NCBI GenBank assembly: GCA_964388085.1
Contig: CAYLZW010000167.1
Coordinates: 1 to 12,633 of the forward strand
Source: CAYLZW01 sp964388085
GTDB taxonomy: Bacteria; Myxococcota; UBA727; CAYLZW01
Length of the DNA: 12,633 nt
Direction of reading: 5' to 3'
Part shown: positions 1-6,348 of the stretch, in pieces
Numbering within the stretch: the first letter of the stretch is position 1
Layout of the letters: each line of letters opens with the position of its first letter
Notes under the pieces: generated by a model
What the model was told of the DNA's origin: nothing
Seen by the model: the letters and a program-made list of their open reading frames with translations, nothing else
The model's database searches: none
Program-made: the position numbers and the translations under genes

Positions 1-617
1 GCCTCGTGAACATCATCCACGAGGAGCGCAACGACCACGTGCTCACCCTCGAGGACCCGGTCGAGTACCTGCACGCCTCGAAGCGCTGCCTCGTGAACCA
101 GCGGCAGGTGAGCCGGCACACCGAGTCGTTCGGGCGTGCCTTGCGCGCGGCGCTGCGTGAAGACCCCGACGTCATCGTCATCGGAGAGCTGCGCGACCTC
201 GAGACCATCTCGCTGGCGCTGACCGCCGCCGAGACCGGCCACCTCGTGCTCGGCACGCTGCACACAAACAGCGCCATCCGCACCGTGAACCGCATCGTCG
301 GCGCCTATCCGCCGAATGAGCAGCCGCAGATCCGCGCCATGCTGTCGGAGTCGTTGCGCGCGGTGCTGAGCCAGCGCCTGTTGCCGCGCAAGGACGGCCA
401 GGGGCGCGTGAGCGCGCTCGAGGTGCTGCACGTGAACAAGGCGGTGGCGAACACCATCCGCGAGAACAAGGCCTTTCAGCTGCGCTCCATGATGCAGACC
501 GGCCGCGCCCAGGGGCAGTTGCTGCTCGATCAATCGCTGCAGGACCTCGTCAAGGCGGGCGCCGTCAGCAAGGAAGAGGCCGCCCGCCACGTCGAGGATC
601 CGCGCTTCCTGCAATGA
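1..617 (+). CDS. pilT: PilT-like pilus retraction ATPase, 5' truncated by window edge
   Basis: This is the C-terminal portion of a type IV pilus retraction ATPase of the PilT/GspE family, a cytoplasmic hexameric motor that hydrolyses ATP to depolymerise the pilus. The reading frame is already open at the left edge (first full codon at base 3), so the N-terminal domain and Walker A lie outside the window. The visible part starts just past Walker A and contains the Asp box (LEDPVEY), Walker B (VIVIGELRD), the His box (GTLHTNSA) and a diverged version of the C-terminal PilT motif (ANTIREN, where PilT usually has AIRNLIREGK). HTNSA resembles PilT more than PilU. It ends with TGA at 615-617, 37 bases before a second paralogue, suggesting an operon of duplicated motors. 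The family is certain; whether it should be called PilT or a specialised paralogue cannot be decided here. Confidence 0.93.
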   Translation, partial: LVNIIHEERNDHVLTLEDPVEYLHASKRCLVNQRQVSRHTESFGRALRAALREDPDVIVIGELRDLETISLALTAAETGHLVLGTLHTNSAIRTVNRIVGAYPPNEQPQIRAMLSESLRAVLSQRLLPRKDGQGRVSALEVLHVNKAVANTIRENKAFQLRSMMQTGRAQGQLLLDQSLQDLVKAGAVSKEEAARHVEDPRFLQ

Positions 618-654
618 CGCCGCCGAAAACGAAGAGCGAGAGGAACGGACAAGA

Positions 655-1755
655 ATGGCCCGCATCGACGAGCTCCTGCGCTACCTGAAAGAACACGGCG
701 GCTCCGACCTGCACCTCGCCGCCGGCACCGAGCCGCGCCTGCGCGCGAAGGGCAGCATCGCCGCGGTGCCCGGCTGGCCGGCGCTCACGCAGGCCGAGCT
801 CGAGGCCATGCTGCGCGAGATCACCCTCGAGCAGCGCTGGCAGGACTTCACGCGCGATCGCGATCTCGACTTCGCCTATGGCCTGCCCGGCACCGCGCGC
901 TTTCGCGCGAACTATTTCTGGCAGGAGCACGGCATGGGCGCCGTGTTCCGCATCATTCCGGAGAAGATCCTCACGCTCGACGAGCTGAAGCTGCCGCCCG
1001 TGATCCGCAAGCTCGCGCACCTCGAGCAGGGCCTCGTGCTCGTCACGGGGCCCACCGGCTCGGGCAAATCGACGACGCTGGCCGCCATCATCAACGAGAT
1101 CAACGAGAGCTACCAAAAGCACATCATCACCATCGAGGACCCCATCGAGTTCGTGCACCCGAACAAGCGCTGCGTCTTCTCGCAGCGCGAGGTCGGGCGC
1201 CACACCGACAGCTTCGCGAACGCCTTGCGCGCCTCCATCCGCGAGGACGCCAACGTCGTGCTCGTCGGTGAGATGCGCGATCTCGAGACCATCTCCATGG
1301 CCATCACCGCGGCCGAGATGGGCGTGCTCGTGTTCGGCACCTTGCACACCAACAGCGCCGTGAAGACCATCGATCGCTTGATCGACGTGTTCCCCGCCGA
1401 GCAGCAAGCGCAGGTGCGGCTGTCGTTGTCCGAATCGCTCGTCGCCATCGTCGCGCAGCTGCTGCTGAAGAGCGCCGACGACAAGGGCCGCTGCGCCGTC
1501 AACGAGATCCTGGTGCGCACGAGCGGCCTCGCGAACATCATCCGCGAGGGCAACAACTCGATGCTGATGAGCCTCTTGCAGGGCGGCAAGTCGCTCGGCA
1601 TGCAGACCATGGACGACGCGCTCATGACGCTCGTGAAGGACAAGCGCGTGCGCGTGGAGGACGCCTGGCAAAAGGCCCTCGACAAGGCGCCCTTCGAGAA
1701 GCTGATGAAGGGCGAGCAGGACCCGCTCGGCACGGCGATGTCAGGTGCGCTGTGA
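655..1755 (+). CDS. pilT: PilT-family type IV pilus retraction ATPase, complete paralogue
   Basis: This is a complete 366-aa PilT-type motor ATPase for pilus retraction. The PAS-like N-terminal domain carries the family's opening motif GGSDLHL (residues 15-21). The RecA-like domain has Walker A GPTGSGKST (132-140), Asp box IEDPIEF (about 160-166), Walker B VVLVGEMRD (201-209) and His box GTLHTNSA (228-235). The C-terminal retraction motif appears as ANIIREGN (about 293-300), with Asn where PilT usually has Lys. PilT is usually about 345 residues; the extra residues are mainly a C-terminal tail (EQDPLGTAMSGAL region). Start ATG 655 is preceded by AGAGGA at 639-644. It is clearly homologous along its length to the truncated neighbour upstream, so this is a tandem duplication that has diverged, and the two may form separate or mixed hexamers. 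The next gene begins about 20 bases downstream, consistent with co-transcription. Confidence 0.95.
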   Translation: MARIDELLRYLKEHGGSDLHLAAGTEPRLRAKGSIAAVPGWPALTQAELEAMLREITLEQRWQDFTRDRDLDFAYGLPGTARFRANYFWQEHGMGAVFRIIPEKILTLDELKLPPVIRKLAHLEQGLVLVTGPTGSGKSTTLAAIINEINESYQKHIITIEDPIEFVHPNKRCVFSQREVGRHTDSFANALRASIREDANVVLVGEMRDLETISMAITAAEMGVLVFGTLHTNSAVKTIDRLIDVFPAEQQAQVRLSLSESLVAIVAQLLLKSADDKGRCAVNEILVRTSGLANIIREGNNSMLMSLLQGGKSLGMQTMDDALMTLVKDKRVRVEDAWQKALDKAPFEKLMKGEQDPLGTAMSGAL

Positions 1756-1774
1756 CTGGGGAGCGGGAACGGGG

Positions 1775-2272
1775 ATGAACGCGCGTGCGCCGACGCTGCC
1801 GGTCAAACAGCTCGCCAACCTCCTGGCGCGCGGGCGAATGCTGCATTGGGGCAACGCGGTCCAGATCGCGCGCAAGGCGCTGCCGCCCGCGCGTTGGCCG
1901 GAGGCGCCACCGAACGTCGTCACGCTCGTCTACAAAGGCGCGCAGCTCTGCCTCGCCACGGCGAGCATCGAGTCGCGCGGCTACCTCGCGGGGGACGCGC
2001 TCGATCGCTTTGCGGCCGAGCTCTTTCGCGTCGTCGCGGGCGCGGAGCTGGCGCGCGTTCACGGCCTCGCGCGCGTGTACGCCGAGCAGCTCGCGGATCC
2101 TCCTTCGTTCATCGGCCTCGTCGCGCGCGACCTCTGCCACGCCATGACGAGGGGCACCGACGAGGCGCACATCCGCGCGCTCGCCGGCGCTCCGCTCGCG
2201 TTACGCAAGACGACCCAGCTCTATTGTGCTCAGGTCTTTGGCGACGCTGAGCTGGTGCGCAAGCTGTCCTGA
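1775..2272 (+). CDS. Hypothetical protein downstream of the pilT pair
   Basis: I do not recognise this 165-aa protein. It begins 19 bases after the second pilT stop, on the same strand, so it is probably the last gene of the pilus motor operon. ATG 1775 is chosen because GGGGAG lies at 1758-1763; an in-frame GTG at 1745 would add ten residues and overlap pilT by 11 bases. The protein looks soluble: no signal peptide or clear membrane helix. It is rich in Ala, Arg and Leu and predicted mostly helical. A more beta-like stretch around residues 47-63 (NVVTLVYKGAQLCLATASI) is followed by helical segments with LDRFAAELFRVV and AHIRALAGAPLALRK. Codon use (strong third-position GC) matches the pilT genes, so it is very likely a real gene. 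A role with the retraction ATPases is inferred from position only. Confidence 0.75.
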   Translation: MNARAPTLPVKQLANLLARGRMLHWGNAVQIARKALPPARWPEAPPNVVTLVYKGAQLCLATASIESRGYLAGDALDRFAAELFRVVAGAELARVHGLARVYAEQLADPPSFIGLVARDLCHAMTRGTDEAHIRALAGAPLALRKTTQLYCAQVFGDAELVRKLS

Positions 2273-2322
2273 CAGCTCCCGCGGCCACCGTTGGCCAGCC
2301 GGGCGAAGTCTGTCGAACCTGA

Positions 2323-2868
2323 TTAGCGGCGAGCGGCGGGGCTCCGGCGCTGGCATCGCCGGCGACCTTTTGTGCGGCTGGCCAGTACGAAGACGGGCGA
2401 GAATAGCACACCATACGCCAGCGGATCCGTCGACCCTGCGCACGTGAAGACCGAGGTCCCGCTGATAGTCGGGTGCAAAGATCTTGTGCCTCCCTCATCG
2501 AGGGTACAAACTGGATCCGTCTCGCTCATCGTTCGATCGACGACGCCATCCTCATTCATATCCTCGCCGGCGCGGCAAGAGCCGTCCACATCACGACCGC
2601 CATCACACAAGCCATCGCCATCACTATCTGGATTGCGGGGGCTCGTCCCAAGCACGTTAATCTCCAGGCCATCGACTATTCCGTCTCCATCGCTGTCGGC
2701 GACCTCGGGATCCGAGCCAAGGTATAGCTCAACTATATCGGGAATCCCGTCGTCATCGCGATCGAGGCCCAGCTGGGCGTCGACATCACATTCTTGGGCA
2801 CGCGCCACCGTGCCAACGATCAATAGTGTTGAAATGAGCGGCGTAAGTATGCTGATCTTGTCGATCAA
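2323..2868 (-). CDS. Secreted thrombospondin type-3 repeat (Ca-binding) protein with C-terminal anchor-like tail
   Basis: This is a small 181-aa exported protein. Residues 1-24 form a signal peptide (hydrophobic run ISILTPLISTLLIVGTV, likely cut after ARA). Residues about 34-115 hold Asp-rich calcium-binding repeats of the thrombospondin type-3/EF-hand-loop kind: DRDDDGIPD, DSDGDGIVDG, DSDGDGLCDGG and DMNEDGVVD. Near the C-terminus comes Cys143 with AGST, a short hydrophobic segment (about 150-163) and a basic tail with GRRR, resembling a MYXO-CTERM sorting/anchoring signal. The start is TTG at 2868-2866, preceded by GGAGGA (2872-2877). This TTG overlaps the TGA stop of the upstream OmpA-like gene (TTGA), so translation is probably coupled. 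GC content is noticeably lower than in the pilT or kinase genes. Such repeats are often part of OmpA-family proteins in these bacteria; here they sit on a separate polypeptide. Confidence 0.85.
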   Translation of the reverse strand: MIDKISILTPLISTLLIVGTVARAQECDVDAQLGLDRDDDGIPDIVELYLGSDPEVADSDGDGIVDGLEINVLGTSPRNPDSDGDGLCDGGRDVDGSCRAGEDMNEDGVVDRTMSETDPVCTLDEGGTRSLHPTISGTSVFTCAGSTDPLAYGVLFSPVFVLASRTKGRRRCQRRSPAARR

Positions 2869-4556
2869 GGCTCCTCCGCTTGAATCCTGTAGTGGAGCCC
2901 GACTCGAACCCGGCGATTAGCGTCGTGCATTGTGTCCCTCAGCAGCGGATCCCGGGCGCCCCTCGCCTCTTGACGGATGATCCTGGCCGGGACCCCCGCG
3001 TGCTCAAGCACCGCGGCCACGTTCGCTGCGCGGCGCATTGAGAGGGAGTCGTTGTAGTCCGAATCCCCCGACGCATCCGCGTGGGCGCGCACCGAGACGG
3101 CCACCAGTTCGGCGCCGGGGGGAGGGTCGGTGACCTCGCGAATTAGGCGCTCGCGCTCTCCCGGAGCTAGGGAGTCTGCATCATGACCGAACAGAAGATG
3201 TATCACGAGCACGATCTCGCGCGTGGTCGAAGGTTCGTCACCCGGCGCGGACGGTTTCATTGTGGGATCTTCGAGTACTTCAACCGTCGGATCATTACGA
3301 TTCTCGTCATCGCCAGCAGGGGGAACGTGTTCGGGCGGGCGCGGGCACCCAGGCACGATGACGAGGCGTGCCTCAAGACTCTCAGGTTCCGGGCATTGAC
3401 TATCGGGACGAGGCTCTGGTGGCGGCGGTGGATCCCAGCGTAGCCGCGTCGCGCGCAGCTTGCCGATCTCGTCGTCCACGCCTCGCAGATTGACATCGAA
3501 GTCCGGTGTCCACTTCGGCAGTCGGCGCAGCCAGTCTAAGGGTAAAAGGCCTTCCCCCGTGTACGAAACGCTCGAGACGATGCGCGCGCGTGGAGTCCCG
3601 TACCCGGTGGAGAGTCCTGCGCCAGCGCCGAGCGTCACTTCGAAGTCACCCGCTTTATACTTCAGCCCCCCGATGACCTCGAGCGGCAGATGCGTCTGGC
3701 GCTGGCCGCTCCGCTGGTACACAACTTCCACATAGCGTCCACTGAGCTCGGCGGCGACCGCGAATCCCCAGGCAACATTCGCCTGAAGCCCGCCCCCGAA
3801 GGTCACTTCGTCTTGGAGCGTCGTATCATACAAGCCTATCGGGATCGCGTCCGGAAACGGGCGAACAACCATCCCCACGTCCACAATGCCCTGAAGGCGC
3901 CCGTGGCGAGCTCCGAGCGTGGCCCCGAGAGTGGCGCTCCCCCACTGGTCGCCCAATAGGGCGCCGATCTCGGTCTGCAACGTCGCGAGAGGCGGGTGGA
4001 GCCCTCCGCGCAAGGATACGACTACCCCGTACAAGTCCAACACGCGCCAGCGAACGCGCAGCTGCGGATCGCTCCACCCGAGGTGCGTACCGGTGACGGT
4101 GCCCCGGCACGGAGGATCCCTTAGACCGTTCCGTGCATCAATAACCAGCGCTGGCAAGCCGATGGAGACCTCCAGTACGTCGACAGGGCTATATGCCAGC
4201 GCGACGCTCGCGAGGTGCATGTTCTGAACCACTGCAGCCCGTCGGCCCGGTCCGGGATTGGTGTCGTTCTGCACCACGAGGTCGCGCGGACCTCCGGGCA
4301 GGACGGGCGCGACGCAAGCCAGCGGTTGATTTGCGATGGAGTAAGTGGTGCGGACCGCATAGCCGCCTGCAGGTAGAAGCTCGGGCGCGTCCAGAGAGAA
4401 CAGCGCTGGTCCGGCCCGCCCCGGCCCGAAATGGTTTATGTTTGCAGCTAGCGGTACTGTCGGTGTCAGCAAGAGGCCTACAAAGACGGCGAGACAGTGA
4501 ACGCCGCCCCGGGTTACGCTAGGACGCGGTCGTACGACCGGCGGTTCGCTGGGCAA
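2865..4556 (-). CDS. OmpA-family outer-membrane protein: beta-barrel-like region plus C-terminal OmpA peptidoglycan-binding domain
   Basis: From TTG 4556 this encodes 563 residues. The frame stays open upstream to a GTG at 4724, but those extra residues look non-coding. The TTG has AGGAA at 4561-4565 and places a good signal peptide at the N-terminus (hydrophobic LAVFVGLLLTPTV, probable cut after PLAA, about residue 38). Residues about 40-345 alternate like beta-strands with many Gly and aromatic residues (such as GDFEVTLGAGAGL and VAAELSGRYVEV), as in outer-membrane barrels. A Pro-rich linker (about 374-445, with DPPPPPEPRP) leads to an OmpA_C domain (about 446-558) with HAD, D..N..LS..RRA and NRRV, the residues that form the diaminopimelate pocket. 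It should tie the outer membrane to peptidoglycan. The stop overlaps the start of the TSP3 gene, so both are probably made together. The barrel's specific role is unknown. Confidence 0.85.
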   Translation of the reverse strand: MPSEPPVVRPRPSVTRGGVHCLAVFVGLLLTPTVPLAANINHFGPGRAGPALFSLDAPELLPAGGYAVRTTYSIANQPLACVAPVLPGGPRDLVVQNDTNPGPGRRAAVVQNMHLASVALAYSPVDVLEVSIGLPALVIDARNGLRDPPCRGTVTGTHLGWSDPQLRVRWRVLDLYGVVVSLRGGLHPPLATLQTEIGALLGDQWGSATLGATLGARHGRLQGIVDVGMVVRPFPDAIPIGLYDTTLQDEVTFGGGLQANVAWGFAVAAELSGRYVEVVYQRSGQRQTHLPLEVIGGLKYKAGDFEVTLGAGAGLSTGYGTPRARIVSSVSYTGEGLLPLDWLRRLPKWTPDFDVNLRGVDDEIGKLRATRLRWDPPPPPEPRPDSQCPEPESLEARLVIVPGCPRPPEHVPPAGDDENRNDPTVEVLEDPTMKPSAPGDEPSTTREIVLVIHLLFGHDADSLAPGERERLIREVTDPPPGAELVAVSVRAHADASGDSDYNDSLSMRRAANVAAVLEHAGVPARIIRQEARGARDPLLRDTMHDANRRVRVGLHYRIQAEEP

Positions 4557-5220
4557 GCCGTTCCTGACCGCAGGCCGCCTGCAGGGTGAAGCGTTCTCCG
4601 CTGTGCGCAGAGGCCGTGCCGGCTGGCTGAGCCGGCCCACAGCCTGAGGCCGTTGAGTGACCACCGGAGGAACGGCTGGCGGGCGGCCGTCTTTGCTCCG
4701 GAGGCAAGCCCACGCCGCGCGCACCGTGGCCGTCTGCGTTGGAACTGATCCCCCCGCGCTCTTCGACTCAGACCGGAGAGTAGACGATCATAGACTCGCG
4801 GACAAGTCTTTATGAGTCCTGCACGGCTGGTATCCGGGAATCGAAACGCAGGGTCGGTCAGGCATAGCGCTTCTGGACGCGGAATGTTCGCCACACGAGC
4901 TAACAACGTCGCTTGTCCCGCAATTTTGCCTCTCCAGGGTTTACGGCTGATTTGCAAGGGCGCAGAGGACGGGCAGAAAGGGCGGCGACAAAGGCCGGGC
5001 ACGCGACGACATGCCGCGTGCGGCTGACTGCCGTCTGCTCCAGGATCGAGGACGCGAGAGCCGACCGACGCTGGCACTCATGACTGCGCCACGCGATCGG
5101 CAACACATCCTCGCCGGCGGCGCCCCGAGCGCCGCCAGCGAAGTCCGCGTAGCGAGCGAAGATGCGCATCGGCGCGCCGCAGCGCCCATACTGTAACTTA
5201 CCGCCACGTGTTGAAGCGAA
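4557..5220. other. Gene-poor stretch with GC-rich inverted repeats
   Basis: About 660 bases separate the start of the OmpA-like gene from the end of the small membrane protein gene. Short open frames occur on both strands (plus 4812-5027, plus 5011-5196, minus 4941-5207), but none has a ribosome site, a recognisable domain or the codon use of the neighbours. Inverted repeats seen: 4570-4582 (GCAGGC/GCCTGC around one base), 4618-4636 (GCCGGCT, 5-base loop, AGCCGGC), 5116-5136 (GGCGGCGC, 5-base loop, GCGCCGCC) and the 10-base palindrome GATGCGCATC at 5161-5170. A TATGAT hexamer on the minus strand (4787-4792) could be a -10 box for the OmpA-like gene, but no matching -35 was found. No tRNA-like or rRNA-like sequence was recognised. 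Confidence 0.6.
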
Positions 5221-5236
5221 ACCCGCGCGTGCGGGT
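5221..5236 (-). terminator. Probable intrinsic terminator of the GlsB-type gene
   Basis: A perfect 6-bp stem (ACCCGC/GCGGGT) with a 4-base loop lies 4 bases past the stop codon of the small membrane protein gene. Read on the minus strand it is followed by TTTCGCTTC, a moderately U-rich tail. On the plus strand the tail is CTTCCT, weaker. The placement directly after a stop codon supports a terminator; the short stem and interrupted U tract limit confidence. Confidence 0.5.
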
Positions 5237-5240
5237 CTTC

Positions 5241-5525
5241 CTACACGCGATGAGGTGTCCCGCCTCGGTGTGTGGCGGAACGGATCGCTCTCAGCACCGC
5301 GAGCAACACCACCGCGCCGATGAAGGCCACGATGATGGCGCCGACGATGCCGCCGACGGGGCTCTCGACGCCGATGGCGCCAAAGATCCAGCCGCCGATG
5401 ATCGCGCCGAGCATGCCGACCACGATGTCGCCGAGCAGCCCGAAGCCACCACCCACGACGTATGAGGCGAGCAGGCCCGCGACCAGCCCGACGACCAGCC
5501 AGATGAGAAACGACTCCATGCCCAT
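5241..5525 (-). CDS. GlsB/YeaQ/YmgE family stress-response membrane protein
   Basis: This is a 94-aa inner-membrane protein of the transglycosylase-associated (GlsB/YeaQ/YmgE) family, whose members are induced by stress and have no established biochemical activity. Three hydrophobic Gly-rich helices are visible at about residues 4-23, 28-52 and 56-80, with the family's typical glycine spacing (GLVAGLLASYVVGG, then GDIVVGMLGAIIGGWIFG, then GGIVGAIIVAFIGAVVLL). The length is in the usual range of 80-100. ATG 5525 is chosen because AGGAG sits 5 bases upstream; the frame is open further up to 5651, but those residues are not membrane-like and not family-like. It is divergent from the DUF4336 gene, with 115 bases between the starts, and has a sigma-54-like element upstream and a terminator-like hairpin just after the stop. 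Confidence 0.9.
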   Translation of the reverse strand: MGMESFLIWLVVGLVAGLLASYVVGGGFGLLGDIVVGMLGAIIGGWIFGAIGVESPVGGIVGAIIVAFIGAVVLLAVLRAIRSATHRGGTPHRV

Positions 5526-5569
5526 GACGACTCCTTTTGCGCGCGGGGCGGCGCGTTCCCCGCAAAGAC

Positions 5570-5585
5570 AGCACGACCCGGGCCA
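5570..5585 (-). promoter_or_regulatory. Candidate sigma-54 (-24/-12) promoter for the GlsB-type gene
   Basis: On the minus strand 5585 to 5570 reads TGGCCCGGGTCGTGCT, against the sigma-54 consensus TGGCACG-N4-TTGCW. The invariant GG and GC are present with exactly 10 bases between them, and 10 of the 12 specified positions match. The -12 element lies about 46 bases upstream of ATG 5525, which would give a leader of roughly 35 bases. Sigma-54 promoters are common in myxobacteria. No enhancer-binding site was identified, and a match of this size can arise by chance in GC-rich DNA. Confidence 0.35.
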
Positions 5586-5628
5586 GATCACGGTGGCGGG
5601 TGCTACAAGCCTGCACCCTTCGGCGCGC

Positions 5629-5635
5629 AAGGAGG
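5629..5635 (+). promoter_or_regulatory. Strong Shine-Dalgarno fixing the TTG start of the DUF4336 gene
   Basis: AAGGAGG ends 5 bases before TTG 5641. The reading frame is open for about 120 codons further upstream, so this site decides the start. The residues upstream of it do not resemble the family. Confidence 0.75.
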
Positions 5636-5640
5636 CAAGC

Positions 5641-6330
5641 TTGCAGCTCATCGATCACGGCGATGGCCTCGTCACCCTGGACTCCATCATCCGCTTGCCG
5701 CCCGGCCTGCGTATCCCCTCGCGCACGACGCTGCTGCAGCTCGAGGACGGCGGCTGGCTGCTGCTCTCGCCGCTGCCCGGCATCGCCGCCTACAAGGACG
5801 AGCTCCTCCGTCGAGGGCCGGTGAAGGCCGTGCTCTCGCCGAGCACGTGGCATCACCTCGGGCTCGCCGAGGCCGAGGCCGCGTTCGCCGCGCCGGTGTT
5901 CGGCCCGAGCGGCATCGAGCAGAAGACGCCGGGTTTGCCCCTCGCCGGCACGCTCGGCGACGAGGCGGACATGCTGTGGAAGGGAGAGGTCGAGCAGCTC
6001 GAGCTCGCCGGCCTCAAGCCAGGGCTGCGGGAGCTCGCGTTCTTTCACAGGAGCTCACGCACCCTCGTGCTGACCGATCTGTGCTTTCACCTGAACGAGA
6101 TCGAGCACTGGCCGACGAGGGTGATGATGCGCCTGAACGGCGCCTACGGGCGCTTCGCGCCGTCGCGTCTCATGAAGAGCCAGATCAAGGACCGGCGCGC
6201 GCTGCGTCGCTCCGTCGACGAGCTGATCGCCTGGCGCCCCGAGCGCGTCGTGGTCGCGCACGGCGGCGTCATCGCGCACGATGGCGGCCGTCGGCTCGAG
6301 GAGGCGTTCGCCTTCTTGCCGCGTGCCTGA
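5641..6330 (+). CDS. DUF4336 family protein (metallo-beta-lactamase-like fold)
   Basis: From TTG 5641 this is 229 aa, with a full Shine-Dalgarno 5 bases upstream. The sequence fits the DUF4336 family: an N-terminal beta-rich part stating RLPPGLRIPSRTTLLQLEDGG, then LLLSPLP, a VKAVLSPSTWHHLGL segment (about 61-75) with His71-His72, then ELAFFHRSSRTLVLTDLCFHLN (131-152) and a C-terminal ERVVVAHGGVIAHDG (201-215). The order of His, Asp (D146) and a late His (H207) in beta-strand contexts resembles a metallo-beta-lactamase scaffold, but the canonical HxHxDH motif is absent, so catalysis is uncertain. It appears cytoplasmic, without signal peptide. It is divergent from the GlsB-type gene and convergent with the kinase gene, only 18 bases separating the two stops. 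No substrate is known for the family to my knowledge. Confidence 0.8.
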   Translation: MQLIDHGDGLVTLDSIIRLPPGLRIPSRTTLLQLEDGGWLLLSPLPGIAAYKDELLRRGPVKAVLSPSTWHHLGLAEAEAAFAAPVFGPSGIEQKTPGLPLAGTLGDEADMLWKGEVEQLELAGLKPGLRELAFFHRSSRTLVLTDLCFHLNEIEHWPTRVMMRLNGAYGRFAPSRLMKSQIKDRRALRRSVDELIAWRPERVVVAHGGVIAHDGGRRLEEAFAFLPRA

Positions 6331-6348
6331 GCGAGCGCACCGGCGCGT

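Noticed and set aside
565..1671. Long minus-strand open frame (368 codons) across the pilT genes
   Set aside because: It lies antisense to clear PilT coding sequence; the protein is His/Ala/Arg-rich with no domain, as expected for a shadow frame in GC-rich DNA.
2283..2296. Small hairpin GGCCA/TGGCC between the convergent genes
   Set aside because: Only a 5-bp stem with no U-rich tail on either strand; too weak for a terminator call.
4812..5207. Short open frames in the non-coding stretch (plus 4812-5027 and 5011-5196, minus 4941-5207)
   Set aside because: None has a Shine-Dalgarno, signal peptide, membrane helix or family-like sequence; the amino-acid composition looks random.
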